A DNA stretch of 64,000 nt from UBA974 sp002292405 (GTDB lineage Bacteria; Bacteroidota; Bacteroidia; Flavobacteriales_D; Sanyastnellaceae), in the NCBI GenBank assembly GCA_943842425.1, contig CALTBR010000002.1:500483-564482 (forward strand), read 5' to 3'. Position 1 is the first letter of the stretch; each line of letters starts with the position of its first letter. This document shows positions 43,143 through 53,386 of the stretch, piece after piece. The notes under the pieces were generated by a model. It was not told the DNA's origin and made no database searches. It saw only the letters and a program-made list of their open reading frames with translations. A program made the position numbers and the translations under genes.

Positions 43143-46100
43143 TCAAGAGTTTCTTACCTTAGTCATGTAGTAGACGTTCGGCTTAACACCGATTTCTTCA
43201 AGAGCATGATAAGCACGATTGTTTTCCGAAATAGTTCTTACTTCTGAACCATTGTCGTTTAAGTCTCCGAAGTTAATAGCGTTAGATGGGCAAGACTCTG
43301 CACATGCTGTTTTAATCTGTCCATCAAGGATAGGAGTTCCTGATTTTTTAGCATCGAGCTTACCAGACTGAATACGCTGCACACACATAGAGCATTTTTC
43401 CATTACTCCACGAGCACGAACAGTCACATCAGGATTTAAAATGAGTCGAGCTAATGAGTCATGAGCCGGATTAACGTGTTCGAACTTTTTATATCCTTTA
43501 TAATTAAACCAATTAAATCGACGAACCTTGTAAGGACAGTTGTTCGCGCAGTAACGTGTACCGATACAACGGTTGTAGGTCATTTGGTTTAAACCCTCAT
43601 TGCTATGAGTCGTAGCAGCAACAGGGCAAACCGTCTCACAAGGAGCGTGGTTACAGTGTTGACACATCATCGGCATATGGACTGTTTGAGGGTTCTCTGA
43701 AGGATCCTCCATACGGCCGTAGCTGTCAATTACCCCCACACCTTCCTCCTCTCCTTTTTCAAGAGAGAAATCAGAAGCGTAGTATCGATCGATACGTATC
43801 CAATGCATATCACGGTGCCTTAACACTTCGTCCTTTCCAACAACACTTACGTTGTTTTCTATGTTACAAGCTGTGACACACGCACTACAACCCGTACAAG
43901 TTGTAAGGTCAATCGTCATCCCCCAACGGTGTCCCACTTCCTCTACAGGGTGGCTGTGCCAAAGGTCGAATGCGCTCGTCGTCTTTTTATCACGAGCATC
44001 TATCACACCATCATGGTTCGTATCCTCGTGAACGTTAAGCCTGTGAGCTTTGTTCCAAGAAGCTTCACCCTTTTCTTTTCCAGCTTCAGCTAAATATGAA
44101 TCGAAAGAAGTTTCTTTTACAACGGACTCACGTCCCATATAGGTATTGTGAATCTGAGTACAAGCAAGTGGATATTCTGCACCAGTAGTTTCTATGCTGA
44201 CATCGTAGTTGGCATATATCGTATGGCCTTCAGAAGTTGAAGTTAGCGGATACGCATTTGCGCCGATCGGCATGGGTAGTCCAGAAGCTTGCGTAAGGTG
44301 TTCACCTTTTTCGCCTGTTTGGAATGCAGCTTGCCCGATGTTTTCTCCGTTAGATCCACGACCGTATCCGAGAGCGATACCTAGCGTACCTGGCTTTTGG
44401 CCTGGCTGCATAAACGCAGGAAGCTCAACAGACTTACCATTTACTGTAACTTTTACAACAGATCCCAAATCCTCTTGCGCTATGTATGTATTGAGTCCCA
44501 TACTGTCCATGTCAGACTTAGACATCGTAACGTAGTTATCCCAGGTCACCTTAGTTACCGGATCCGGCGTCTCTTGGAGGATTGGATTGGCAGCGTGGTT
44601 ACCTGAACCGGCTGTTGCCTTTACGTACGTAACTAGTTCAAATGAACCTCCTTTTACTGATGCAACTTTGCGCTCAGCCTGAGAAGTGTTAATGGCTGCT
44701 GTGTATTCTGGAGATTCTGGCAAATCATTGCCCGTCATCGTTCCATCGTGAATAGCGCTGTTCCAATCTGAATCAGAGTACATGGCGTCAGATGTGTACG
44801 AAGCGTTGTACTGACGACGTAAGAAAGTGTACCAATCGCTATTTTCAGAAGATGACCAGTTGAGGAATGATTCCTGAGCTGCCCGTGTGTTGAATATAGG
44901 CTCAATGGTAGGTTGGACTAAATCGATGCGTCCTGAGCTTAAGCTAAGATCGTTCCAGCTCTCTAAGTAGTGGTGATCAGGAGCTACGAATGTTGAACGT
45001 ATTGCTGTTTCATCAGCAACTCCATTCATACAAACTGAAGTCTTGACTTTAGCTAGACCAGTGTTAAATGCATCTGCATTAGGTAGGTCATATGAAGGGT
45101 TACATCCGTAAGTGATCAGGGTTGAAATCTTTCCGGAATTCATATCCTTCACTAGATTGGAAACTGAAGCATCATCTCCACGGTACGCCATAGATGGACG
45201 CTCTAGATCTAATGTAGAACCATAGTTTCCAAGTTGCTGATTGATCGCTGCAACAATGGTTTGAGTTGCAAGGTCATTCGAACCTGCAACTACAAGTGAC
45301 TTGCCTTTCGATGAATTTAATGACTTCGCTGCTGCATTAATACTTTTAATGACGCCTGCATCTAAATTAGAAACTGTTGCTCCTTTGAGAGCTGCAAGTA
45401 ATCCAGCGGCAACCTTGCCCTCTTCGGAGGGTTTAATCATCGTACGAATATCAGCGTTTGTTCCTGTCATAGTCATTGCTGACTCAAACTGAAAATGCTT
45501 AGACTGTTTTCCACGTTCTGGGCCTCTTAATACAGCGTAATCCGGTGCGTAGAGTGTTGAAGACAACCAGGAATTAAGGAAGTCAGCAGCGATACTTACG
45601 ATGACCTCTGCTTTCGAAAAGTGATACGAAGGAACAGCATTCACACCAAATGCATTGGCTTGAGCTACGCGAAGTGCTGAGTAAGAAATAGCATCATATT
45701 GAACGTGCTCGGCTCCTAACGTTTCTATAGCTTTTAAAGTAGAAGGGCTTACGATAGTATTTGAAAGAACAACTGTTCTACCAGTGCCTGAAACCGCCGC
45801 AGTCATCGCGTTATCTATATCGTCCCAAGTTGTTGAAATTCCATTCTGAGTAGGGCCATCTAGTCTAGCTTTATCGTAAAGGCTCATCACAGAACCTATG
45901 ACACGAGAATTGACCTTTCCAGCTCCAATTCCTTTAGAGGTGTTACCCTTAATGAAAATCGGTCTGCCCTCACGCGTCTTTACTAGAACATTTGAGTAAT
46001 CCATTCCATCGTAATAAGTCGAAGCGTAGTAATTGGCTACACCTGGAGTTATTTCTGCTGGTTTATTTGTATAAGGAATAGACTTAATTACAGGAGTCTC

Positions 46101-46307
46101 ACAAGCAGCAAGAGTGGCAGCAGTAAGAGAGAAGCCCATAAACTTTAAAAAGTCACGACGACCAGTAGTTGTGCTACTGTGGCGCTCGTCTGCTAAAAAT
46201 TGGTCAACAGGAATCTGTTCTTGGAATTCCTTGGCCTGGATTTCCTTGAACGCTTCCGTGCCGTCTAATTCGTCCAATCCGGACCAGTATTTTTTATTGT
46301 TAGCCAT
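43143..46307 (-). CDS. actB: Alternative Complex III iron-sulfur subunit ActB (TAT-exported)
   Basis: 1054 residues. A twin-arginine signal (GRRDFLKFMGFS, RR at 50-51) sits about 45 residues in, as usual for ActB. The long N-terminal part has the molybdopterin-oxidoreductase fold, which in this family lacks the cofactor. The C-terminal part carries four ferredoxin-type clusters: CTGCSACVTACNIE, CQHCNHAPCETVCPV, CIGTRYCANNCPYK and CSMCVQRIQ with CAESCP. It carries electrons from quinol to ActA haems in the periplasm. Confidence 0.96.
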   Translation of the reverse strand: MANNKKYWSGLDELDGTEAFKEIQAKEFQEQIPVDQFLADERHSSTTTGRRDFLKFMGFSLTAATLAACETPVIKSIPYTNKPAEITPGVANYYASTYYDGMDYSNVLVKTREGRPIFIKGNTSKGIGAGKVNSRVIGSVMSLYDKARLDGPTQNGISTTWDDIDNAMTAAVSGTGRTVVLSNTIVSPSTLKAIETLGAEHVQYDAISYSALRVAQANAFGVNAVPSYHFSKAEVIVSIAADFLNSWLSSTLYAPDYAVLRGPERGKQSKHFQFESAMTMTGTNADIRTMIKPSEEGKVAAGLLAALKGATVSNLDAGVIKSINAAAKSLNSSKGKSLVVAGSNDLATQTIVAAINQQLGNYGSTLDLERPSMAYRGDDASVSNLVKDMNSGKISTLITYGCNPSYDLPNADAFNTGLAKVKTSVCMNGVADETAIRSTFVAPDHHYLESWNDLSLSSGRIDLVQPTIEPIFNTRAAQESFLNWSSSENSDWYTFLRRQYNASYTSDAMYSDSDWNSAIHDGTMTGNDLPESPEYTAAINTSQAERKVASVKGGSFELVTYVKATAGSGNHAANPILQETPDPVTKVTWDNYVTMSKSDMDSMGLNTYIAQEDLGSVVKVTVNGKSVELPAFMQPGQKPGTLGIALGYGRGSNGENIGQAAFQTGEKGEHLTQASGLPMPIGANAYPLTSTSEGHTIYANYDVSIETTGAEYPLACTQIHNTYMGRESVVKETSFDSYLAEAGKEKGEASWNKAHRLNVHEDTNHDGVIDARDKKTTSAFDLWHSHPVEEVGHRWGMTIDLTTCTGCSACVTACNIENNVSVVGKDEVLRHRDMHWIRIDRYYASDFSLEKGEEEGVGVIDSYGRMEDPSENPQTVHMPMMCQHCNHAPCETVCPVAATTHSNEGLNQMTYNRCIGTRYCANNCPYKVRRFNWFNYKGYKKFEHVNPAHDSLARLILNPDVTVRARGVMEKCSMCVQRIQSGKLDAKKSGTPILDGQIKTACAESCPSNAINFGDLNDNGSEVRTISENNRAYHALEEIGVKPNVYYMTKVRNS

Positions 46308-46326
46308 GTGGCGTCAGAATCAGTTG

Positions 46327-47742
46327 TTAATAGTGACACTTAGAGCATTCCCAGCCTCCAAGTTCTCTTACAGTAATTTTTTCGTCTTCTATGTAGCGGC
46401 GTAGCTCCTCATTTCCTCTTTCAGAATTCATAAGTCGATCATGCATCTCTTCATAGTATCCACTTGAAGCCAAATCAATCTCAGCTTTATTGTGACATTC
46501 AAGACACCATCCCATGGTTAAGGTAGGTTTAGAAAGTTGGATAATCCCAGGGTAAGCATCAATTAAAGTGTTAATCTCTTCAACTGGAGCAATTCTTCCT
46601 ACGCTATATGTCGATACGTCTCCGTGACAATTTTGACATTGGAGTCCGCCAACTGTGACATGCTGTTGGTGACTGAAGAAAACGTGGTCAGGAAGATTGT
46701 GAACTTTGTTCCATTTAATTGGCTCACCGTTATAGCTGTCTTGAGGAAGAACTTTTCCATTATTACCGTCTCCATCTAAATAAGTACCCGTACTAGAGTC
46801 AAACCCTATCGCCGCGTATATTTTTTCAATCTCCTCTGTTCCTGTACGAGATCCTTTCTTAATAGCTTTGTGACAATTCATACAAACATTCGCACTTGGA
46901 ATACCAGCGTGCTTAGAGTCGTAAGCACTGTTGTGACAATACTTACAATCAATTTCATTCTCACAAACGTGAATGCTGTGGTTAAATGCAATCGGCTGAT
47001 CGGGACTATAATCCGTGTATAAACCGATATCCATAAGCGCTGAATAACCCACTACAACTCCATACAAAACAAAGAAAACCCCTATTAGAGAGACCATGAC
47101 GAGGTTGTTCCAAGCCCAACCACCTAATCTGGCAAGATATCCCGTATCCGGCAACAAGTCCTCACCAGCTTTTTCTGCAATCACGTCGGTAAGCGACCGC
47201 TTCACTCCAGCAGCGCTCAATGCAATAACTGTAAATAAAACCAGGAGAATTAGGAACCACATTGCGTTACTCGAATCTGATTCTTCAGGAGTAGCGTCAT
47301 CAATTGTCGGACAGTTGTTACTAGAAGCGGTATCTCCGCCTCCATTAACTGGTGGGGAAGTAACATAGGCGAGGATATCTGAAATCTCTGCTTCAGAAAC
47401 CGCTTGTCCAGTCATCCATCCATATGTTCCTACGTAACGCTCGACTATACTTTTGATGTATTTATCGCCCGTCTCTGCTGCTTCTTGTGGAGATTGTATC
47501 CACTTTACAAGCATCTCATCTCCAGAAGGCCAACGATCTTGGATACCTGCTAGACCTGGCCCCACAAGTATCTCGTCAGTGATTTTATGACATGCTGCAC
47601 AATTTGCGTTAAAAAGTGATTGACCATTTGCGGGGTCTCCACCCTCCCAAATACTTTGGGCCGCAAGTCCAAAGACTTGAAATACTAAGATGGTACATAT
47701 AGCGCGTGCTACATGCTGAAGTCGGTTTATACGATTATTCAT
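46327..47742 (-). CDS. actA: Alternative Complex III multihaem cytochrome c subunit ActA (six haem sites)
   Basis: About 471 residues from ATG 47742; an in-frame extension to 47769 lacks support. Six CxxCH sites are visible: 48-52 in an N-terminal class I cytochrome domain (FNANCAACHKI), then 266, 287, 369, 413 and 466 in the pentahaem part, the last at the very C-terminus (ECSKCHY). Two membrane helices (about 161-179 and 213-232) separate the two parts. The fused N-terminal monohaem domain is seen in Bacteroidota ActA. It is the first gene of actABCDEF-coxBA and takes electrons from ActB. Confidence 0.95.
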   Translation of the reverse strand: MNNRINRLQHVARAICTILVFQVFGLAAQSIWEGGDPANGQSLFNANCAACHKITDEILVGPGLAGIQDRWPSGDEMLVKWIQSPQEAAETGDKYIKSIVERYVGTYGWMTGQAVSEAEISDILAYVTSPPVNGGGDTASSNNCPTIDDATPEESDSSNAMWFLILLVLFTVIALSAAGVKRSLTDVIAEKAGEDLLPDTGYLARLGGWAWNNLVMVSLIGVFFVLYGVVVGYSALMDIGLYTDYSPDQPIAFNHSIHVCENEIDCKYCHNSAYDSKHAGIPSANVCMNCHKAIKKGSRTGTEEIEKIYAAIGFDSSTGTYLDGDGNNGKVLPQDSYNGEPIKWNKVHNLPDHVFFSHQQHVTVGGLQCQNCHGDVSTYSVGRIAPVEEINTLIDAYPGIIQLSKPTLTMGWCLECHNKAEIDLASSGYYEEMHDRLMNSERGNEELRRYIEDEKITVRELGGWECSKCHY

Positions 47743-47906
47743 CGGTTTTTTTATATCAATCGAGTACACTCAATTCACGCGCGAAATTACAATGAATTTT
47801 ATGCTTATCGTACACTATGTCACAACAATGTCACAACGCGCTCTAATTTAGAACCTTTCCAAACAATAATACTCAATTTAGTTCGCTTTAAATGAGTAGT
47901 TATAGG

Positions 47907-47914
47907 TAGTTTTG
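47907..47914 (+). promoter_or_regulatory. Candidate promoter for the SPOR gene
   Basis: TAGTTTTG, an exact TAnnTTTG match, lies 24 bases before ATG 47939. A TTCG at 47882-47885 lies 21 bases upstream of it, near the -33 distance. Confidence 0.42.
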
Positions 47915-47938
47915 TCTTGAAGAAAAAAAACAACCAAT

Positions 47939-48502
47939 ATGTTACTTCGTATAAATAAAATTGCAATCATTTGCTTCTGCTTTCTTAACGCAAGCGCAAT
48001 TTCAGCTCAAAGTGACAACTCGTGGTGGAAGAGCATTTTCCGAACTAACTGTGAAACAACACAAAACGAATCCATTAACATCAACAACGAGGATTCTATT
48101 CTCAATAACACTTTAATCATCGAGATTGAACGAGATTCTTCCGCATTCAAAAAAACATTACCCGCACTTCCTATAAAGGATGGCAATGGAAGTGTTATAA
48201 TTTACATGGATTCTGCCCTCACAGAGATTGATTTGAAAGCGTTCTCTAAGACACATTCGTTAAAAGGATATAGAGTCCAAATTCATTTCGGAAATTTAGA
48301 ATCCGCCAGAGCAGTTCGAGCTAAATGCAGGAAACGATTGGTTGGAAGAAGTGTCTACTTAGAGTCTATTGCACCTAACTACAGCGTTGTAGTGGGTGAT
48401 TTTAGGAACCGATGGGAGGCAGAGTCGGCACTACTAAGATTGAAAAAAATTTACCCAAGTGCCTTAATCATACCAACAGACATAGAGCTGCCTAAGCTTT
48501 AA
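47939..48502 (+). CDS. SPOR-domain protein, periplasmic
   Basis: 187 residues with a signal peptide (ends near ASAISAQ) and a C-terminal SPOR-like domain (from about 108: GYRVQIHFGNLESARAVRAK, then YSVVVGDFRNRWEAESALLRL). SPOR domains bind peptidoglycan denuded of stem peptides and often sit at division sites; here the middle is short and unstructured. It is convergent with infB (stop codons overlap by 4 bases) and divergent from the actA operon. Confidence 0.85.
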   Translation: MLLRINKIAIICFCFLNASAISAQSDNSWWKSIFRTNCETTQNESININNEDSILNNTLIIEIERDSSAFKKTLPALPIKDGNGSVIIYMDSALTEIDLKAFSKTHSLKGYRVQIHFGNLESARAVRAKCRKRLVGRSVYLESIAPNYSVVVGDFRNRWEAESALLRLKKIYPSALIIPTDIELPKL

Positions 48503-51408
48503 CTCTCTAAGGTCTGCTTGATCTCGACTTCTTCGTACGCTTCAATTACATCTCCAACTTTGATGTCGTTGAATTTATCAATGTTTAAACCACATTCATA
48601 TCCTTTCACTACTTCTTTCGCGTCGTCTTTGAATCGTTTTAGAGATCCAAGGAGTCCGGTATAAACGACGATTCCTTCACGAAGAACCCTCACCCTGCTA
48701 GAGCGAAGTATTTTACCTTCATTGACAATACATCCAGCAATCGTTCCGAGTTTAGAAATCTTGAATGTCTCTCTAATTTCAGCACTACCAACAATATTTT
48801 CTTGAATTTTAGCGGATAATAACCCCTCCATTGCATCACGCATTTCTTCAATGGCTTTATATATGACAGAGTAGAGTTTAATCTGAACCTCTTCTTCCTC
48901 AGCTAACTTACGCGCTGTTGCCGATGGGCGAACTTGGAATCCGATAATGTAAGCTGAAGAAGCAGATGCTAGAAGGATATCTGATTCTGTTATTTGGCCA
49001 ACCGCCTTATGGATAATTTTCACCTGAACTTTCTCAGTAGAGAGTTTTTCTAACGAGTCACTCAAGGCTTCGATGGATCCATCCACATCACCCTTTACGA
49101 TAAGGTTAAGCTCCTTGAATTCACCCACAGCAATACGACGGCCAAGCTCCTCCAGAGTGACTGATTTCTGAGTACGGACCCCTTGCTCGCGCTGGAGCTG
49201 TTGGCGCTTTGTTGCGATAGTTCGAGCTTCTAGGCTCTGCTCAAACACGTTGAAGTTGTCTCCAGCACTAGGTGCGCCATCGAAACCCAATACAGAAATA
49301 GGGGAAGAAGGACCCGCTTCGTCCACACGATTTCCGCGCTCATCGAACATGGCTCTTATTTTTCCTGAGAATTGTCCCGCTAGAATTGGATCACCAACCC
49401 TCAGTGTCCCTGACTCTACGAGAAGGTTCGTCACATAACCACGACCCTTATCAAGTGTTGATTCAACAACCGTTCCAATGGCACGCTTGTTAGGATTGCC
49501 TTTAAGATCTAGCATTTCTGCTTCTAGAAGAACTTTTTCTAACAATTCTTCTATGTTGGTTCCTTGTTTCGCTGAAATTTCTTGGCATTGGTATTTCCCA
49601 CCCCATTCCTCAACAAGAATATTCATCTCGCTCAGTTCTTTTTTAATTCTATCGGGGTTCGCCTCCTCTCTATCCATCTTATTAAGAGCAAAAATCATTG
49701 GAATTTCTGCTGCTTGAGCATGGTGGATTGCTTCTTTTGTTTGGGGCATCACCGCATCGTCAGATGCAATTACAATAATTGCAAGGTCTGTAACTTGGGC
49801 TCCGCGAGCACGCATAGCGGTAAATGCTTCGTGACCAGGTGTGTCTAAGAAAGTGATTTGTTCGCCACTCTCAACTAAAACGGAATAAGCTCCAATGTGC
49901 TGAGTGATACCTCCGGCTTCACCAGCAATAACATTTGCTTTTCGAATATAGTCGAGAAGAGATGTCTTACCGTGATCAACGTGACCCATGACCGTAATAA
50001 TCGGTGGACGAGAAACCATATCATCTTCATGATCCGCCTCAACTTCTATTGCATCCTCTAAGTCTGAGCTAACAAATTCAACTTCAAACCCGAAATCTTC
50101 AGCAATCATCTTGATTGTTTCCGAATCAAGTCTTTGGTTAATCGAAACCATGATACCAAGCATCATGCACGCAGAGATAACATCATTCACAGACTTATCC
50201 ATCATAGTAGCTAATTCAGCGACAGTAACGAATTCGGTAAGTTTAAGAATCGTCTCCTCTAACTGTTGACGTACGATTTCATCATCTGAGCGGTCTCTAA
50301 TATCTTTACGCTTGGCTCTACGCATCTTAGAAGACTTCGATTTCTTACCGCCTGATAAACGCGCAAGTGTATCTCTAATCTCTTTCTTAATATCGTCTTG
50401 AGTAACCTCCTTTTTAGGTCCTTTTGCTGCAGCTCCTCTTGTACGTTGACCTCTTGCCGGCCCACGTGGACCTGGGGCTCTAGCTGGTCGAGTAGCTCCG
50501 CGTGATGGTGCTGGGGCGTTCGCCTGTTTTTTAACGTCTATCTTTTTTACTCTAACACGTTTTCGTTTCCCGTCGTTTTTCGACTTCTTCTTCTCAACAG
50601 GGAGATCAATCTTTCCAACCACTTTAGGGCCACTCAGCTTCTCAATCTTAGTTTTTACAACTAAATCATCCGAAGTGTTCTCTGTATTTTCGTCATTTGT
50701 AGAAGGATCTTCAATAGTAGGAAGGGCAGATTTTACAACGATTGTTTCTGCTTTTGCTTTTGCTCGCGCAACTGCAGCAAGGGCTTTTTTCTCTTCTGCT
50801 TCTTTTGCTTGAGCTGCAAAATCAACCTTGCCCACTACTTTAATTCCTTTTGAAACAGAAGCTTTTGCTTTGATCACATTTTTATCTGCTTCTGCTTTTT
50901 TAGATGCAGCTTTAGCAGCTAATGCTATAGCAGCTTCTGCCTCTGCTTCAGCTCTATTCGCTGCAGCTGCAGCTTCAGCATCTGCCGCTGCTTTTGCTTG
51001 CGCTACTTGAGCTTCTTTTTCAGCCACAGCGTTGATAGAGGCCTCTTTTTCAACCTCACCATTTGATCTCCTTACTTCTGGCTGAACATCGCTTTTTCTG
51101 AAAATACTCAGATCAATAGCCTCGGGCTCAGGTTCAGGAGACTTTAAGACAGGTTTACGAACACTTGAAAGATTGATGCTTTCGCGTTCAATCTTATTGA
51201 CCGAAGAGCGTTGAGCTGCTTCTTTATCGTCCTTATCTCCTTGAAAATTTCCACGCACTATGGCGTAAACATCCGGGTCGAGCTTCGTGTTGGGTTTTGC
51301 ATCAACGGAGATCCCTTTAGATTCAAGGAAATCCACAATGGTGCCTATACCCAAATTGAATTCGCGAGCTGCTTTACTTAATCGAACTGGTTTATTTACG
51401 TCGGCCAT
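48499..51408 (-). CDS. infB: Translation initiation factor IF-2
   Basis: About 969 residues from ATG 51408; the longer frame to 51483 is not supported. The N-terminal IF2_N helix (RLSKAAREFNLGIGTIVDFL) is followed by an Ala/Glu/Lys-rich, low-complexity stretch (about 100-330) and a basic segment. The GTPase domain has G1 GHVDHGKTSLLD, the DTPGHEAFTAMRARG switch, NKMD and the C-terminal domains ending YEEVEIKQTLES. IF-2 places initiator tRNA on the ribosome. It ends the rimP-nusA-infB operon. Confidence 0.97.
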   Translation of the reverse strand: MADVNKPVRLSKAAREFNLGIGTIVDFLESKGISVDAKPNTKLDPDVYAIVRGNFQGDKDDKEAAQRSSVNKIERESINLSSVRKPVLKSPEPEPEAIDLSIFRKSDVQPEVRRSNGEVEKEASINAVAEKEAQVAQAKAAADAEAAAAANRAEAEAEAAIALAAKAASKKAEADKNVIKAKASVSKGIKVVGKVDFAAQAKEAEEKKALAAVARAKAKAETIVVKSALPTIEDPSTNDENTENTSDDLVVKTKIEKLSGPKVVGKIDLPVEKKKSKNDGKRKRVRVKKIDVKKQANAPAPSRGATRPARAPGPRGPARGQRTRGAAAKGPKKEVTQDDIKKEIRDTLARLSGGKKSKSSKMRRAKRKDIRDRSDDEIVRQQLEETILKLTEFVTVAELATMMDKSVNDVISACMMLGIMVSINQRLDSETIKMIAEDFGFEVEFVSSDLEDAIEVEADHEDDMVSRPPIITVMGHVDHGKTSLLDYIRKANVIAGEAGGITQHIGAYSVLVESGEQITFLDTPGHEAFTAMRARGAQVTDLAIIVIASDDAVMPQTKEAIHHAQAAEIPMIFALNKMDREEANPDRIKKELSEMNILVEEWGGKYQCQEISAKQGTNIEELLEKVLLEAEMLDLKGNPNKRAIGTVVESTLDKGRGYVTNLLVESGTLRVGDPILAGQFSGKIRAMFDERGNRVDEAGPSSPISVLGFDGAPSAGDNFNVFEQSLEARTIATKRQQLQREQGVRTQKSVTLEELGRRIAVGEFKELNLIVKGDVDGSIEALSDSLEKLSTEKVQVKIIHKAVGQITESDILLASASSAYIIGFQVRPSATARKLAEEEEVQIKLYSVIYKAIEEMRDAMEGLLSAKIQENIVGSAEIRETFKISKLGTIAGCIVNEGKILRSSRVRVLREGIVVYTGLLGSLKRFKDDAKEVVKGYECGLNIDKFNDIKVGDVIEAYEEVEIKQTLES

Positions 51409-51514
51409 GGGCTTTGTTATCGTTGGGAAAGTTAGGTTAGGATAAATTACAGGAGAGTGTCTCGAGAAATAAACAGCTAACAACTTAGCGGTTCACTTGA
51501 CGATTATATAATAA

Positions 51515-52747
51515 TTATGAGAGTTCCTTCCTTAATATCCTGATCACTTCTTTTACAGTCTCAGCTTCCAAATCAGTTCTTGAAATCAGACCTTCTTCAT
51601 CTAAATCAAGCACGGAACGTGCTGTGTCACAACCGATTTTAATAAACTCTTTAAGAATCCACTCATCGATTTCATCGCTGAACTCCATTAACTCTACATC
51701 TTCCTCTGACTCATCATCCTCACGGAACACATCAATTTCGTAACCTGTTAATAAACCGGCTAATTTGATGTTGTTTCCACCTTTACCTATGGCAAGTGAA
51801 ACTTGGTCAGACTTCAGATAAACTTCTGCACGGGCAGATTCTCCTTTAAGGGTAATCGAAGAAACTTTAGCTGGAGAAAGTGAACGAGCCATCAGGAGCT
51901 CTTCGTTCTCTGTCCAGTTAATCACATCGATGTTCTCGTTGCGAAGTTCACGAACGATACTGTGAATTCTAGATCCTTTCATCCCTACACAAGCTCCAAC
52001 TGGATCCACTCTATCGTCATAAGACTCGACAGCTACTTTAGCGCGCTCACCAGGAGATCTAACAATCTTCTTAATCGTAATAAGTCCATCGTAAATTTCA
52101 GGGACTTCTTGTTCGAAGAGACGTTCTAAGAATTCAGGTGCAGTACGAGATAGAATAATTCTCGGGGTATTGTTTCTTAACTCAACAGCTGCAACAACAG
52201 CACGAACTGAATCACCCTTCTTGAAGAAATCTCCGGGAATTTGATGTTCACGTGGCATAACAACTTCGTTGTCATCGTCGTCTACGAGGAGTATTTCACG
52301 CTTCCAGATTTGGTATACCTCTGCATTAATCACCTCTCCTATGCGCACCTTATATTTCTGGTAAATCGCATCCTTTTCAATCTCCATAATTCTACCAACA
52401 AGGTTCTGACGCAGAGATAAAACCGAGCGACGTCCGAAAGACTCCAGCTTGATTTCCTCAGAAACATCCTCACCCACTTCAAAGTCATCCTCAATTTTTA
52501 AGGCATCGCTTAGAGCTATCTGTTCGTTCTCATCTTCAACAGTTCCATTCTTCACAATTTCACGGTTGCGCCAAATCTCGATGTCTCCCTTTTCTGGATT
52601 AATGATCAAGTCGAAGTTCTCATCTGAGCCGTACTTCTTAATAATCATATTTCTGAAAACGTCTTCGAGGATGGCCATCATGGTCTCCTTGTCGAAGTTT
52701 TTGAATTCTTTGAATTCGCGAAACGAATCTATCAAGTTCAATTGCAT
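51515..52747 (-). CDS. nusA: Transcription termination/antitermination factor NusA
   Basis: 410 residues: N-terminal RNA-polymerase-binding domain, S1 domain (about 130-200, VGRIMEIEKDAIYQKYKVRI), and two KH domains with GACVGMKGSRIHSIVREL and SLAIGKGGNNIKLAGLLTG. The C-terminal acidic repeats of the E. coli protein are reduced to one short helical region, as in other Bacteroidota. It sits between rimP and infB, the universal order. Confidence 0.97.
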   Translation of the reverse strand: MQLNLIDSFREFKEFKNFDKETMMAILEDVFRNMIIKKYGSDENFDLIINPEKGDIEIWRNREIVKNGTVEDENEQIALSDALKIEDDFEVGEDVSEEIKLESFGRRSVLSLRQNLVGRIMEIEKDAIYQKYKVRIGEVINAEVYQIWKREILLVDDDDNEVVMPREHQIPGDFFKKGDSVRAVVAAVELRNNTPRIILSRTAPEFLERLFEQEVPEIYDGLITIKKIVRSPGERAKVAVESYDDRVDPVGACVGMKGSRIHSIVRELRNENIDVINWTENEELLMARSLSPAKVSSITLKGESARAEVYLKSDQVSLAIGKGGNNIKLAGLLTGYEIDVFREDDESEEDVELMEFSDEIDEWILKEFIKIGCDTARSVLDLDEEGLISRTDLEAETVKEVIRILRKELS

Positions 52748-52754
52748 AGCACCT

Positions 52755-53237
52755 TTATTTAAAAGAAATTATTACTTTAGTCCATTCTATCTCTCCAGCT
52801 TGAAACTGGTGCTCCTCATCCACCCACTCTTTAGCCTTACGGCCTTCAATACGTTTTTTTTCTCGGGTCTTTAAAACCAAACTCTTCAATTCTCCTTCTT
52901 CCTCTTCCACGCTCACAAGCTCCCCTTGCATCTTCTTCCCTTCGATGGGGTTGACCGCAATTTGCTTCCCTATAATCTTAAGGTATTGGCGCAACACCTT
53001 TATAGGTTGGTCCAATCCGGGCGACCCGACATCTAAAGAGAAGTCTTCTTCTTCGCGGTCGAAAGATCCTTCTATATGACGACTTAGCTCCACACAATCG
53101 GTGATAGAGGTGCTATCGTCATTTTCTAGGGCAATTTTAATCACATTTCCGCTCGCAACTTTAACATCTACAAGAAAAGCTGAAGTCCCCTCAAGGAACT
53201 CCTCAGCTAAAATTTGTATTTTCTTTGCGTTTATCAC
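52755..53237 (-). CDS. rimP: Ribosome maturation factor RimP
   Basis: 160 residues from GTG 53237; no in-frame ATG fits better. It has the RimP N-terminal domain (ALENDDSTSITDCVELSRHI, then SLDVGSPGLDQPIKV) and the C-terminal SH3-like domain. It assists 30S subunit maturation. It is the first gene of the rimP-nusA-infB operon and is divergent from porZ. Confidence 0.95.
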   Translation of the reverse strand: MINAKKIQILAEEFLEGTSAFLVDVKVASGNVIKIALENDDSTSITDCVELSRHIEGSFDREEEDFSLDVGSPGLDQPIKVLRQYLKIIGKQIAVNPIEGKKMQGELVSVEEEEGELKSLVLKTREKKRIEGRKAKEWVDEEHQFQAGEIEWTKVIISFK

Positions 53238-53374
53238 GGCGATTGTTATTTATTCTGTGGGTAAAAGTTTAGAGCATAAAAATGGGGCTGCTGCCCCTCA
53301 ACTTTCTCTCCTCTCACTATATATCCGCCGCAAAAGTACGAAATCTTTCTATAAATACGTTGGATTTATTGCCA

Positions 53375-53382
53375 TATCTTTA
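53375..53382 (+). promoter_or_regulatory. Candidate -7 element 4 bases before porZ
   Basis: TATCTTTA (one mismatch to TAnnTTTG), then TTTC and ATG 53387. Confidence 0.32.
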
Positions 53383-53386
53383 TTTC

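Noticed and set aside
43143..46307. ActB lacking molybdopterin-binding residues, looking like a damaged enzyme
   Set aside because: Loss of the cofactor site is normal for Alternative Complex III ActB.
50600..51300. Ala/Glu repeats at the N-terminus of IF-2 as a repeat element
   Set aside because: Low-complexity extensions of IF-2 before the GTPase are usual.
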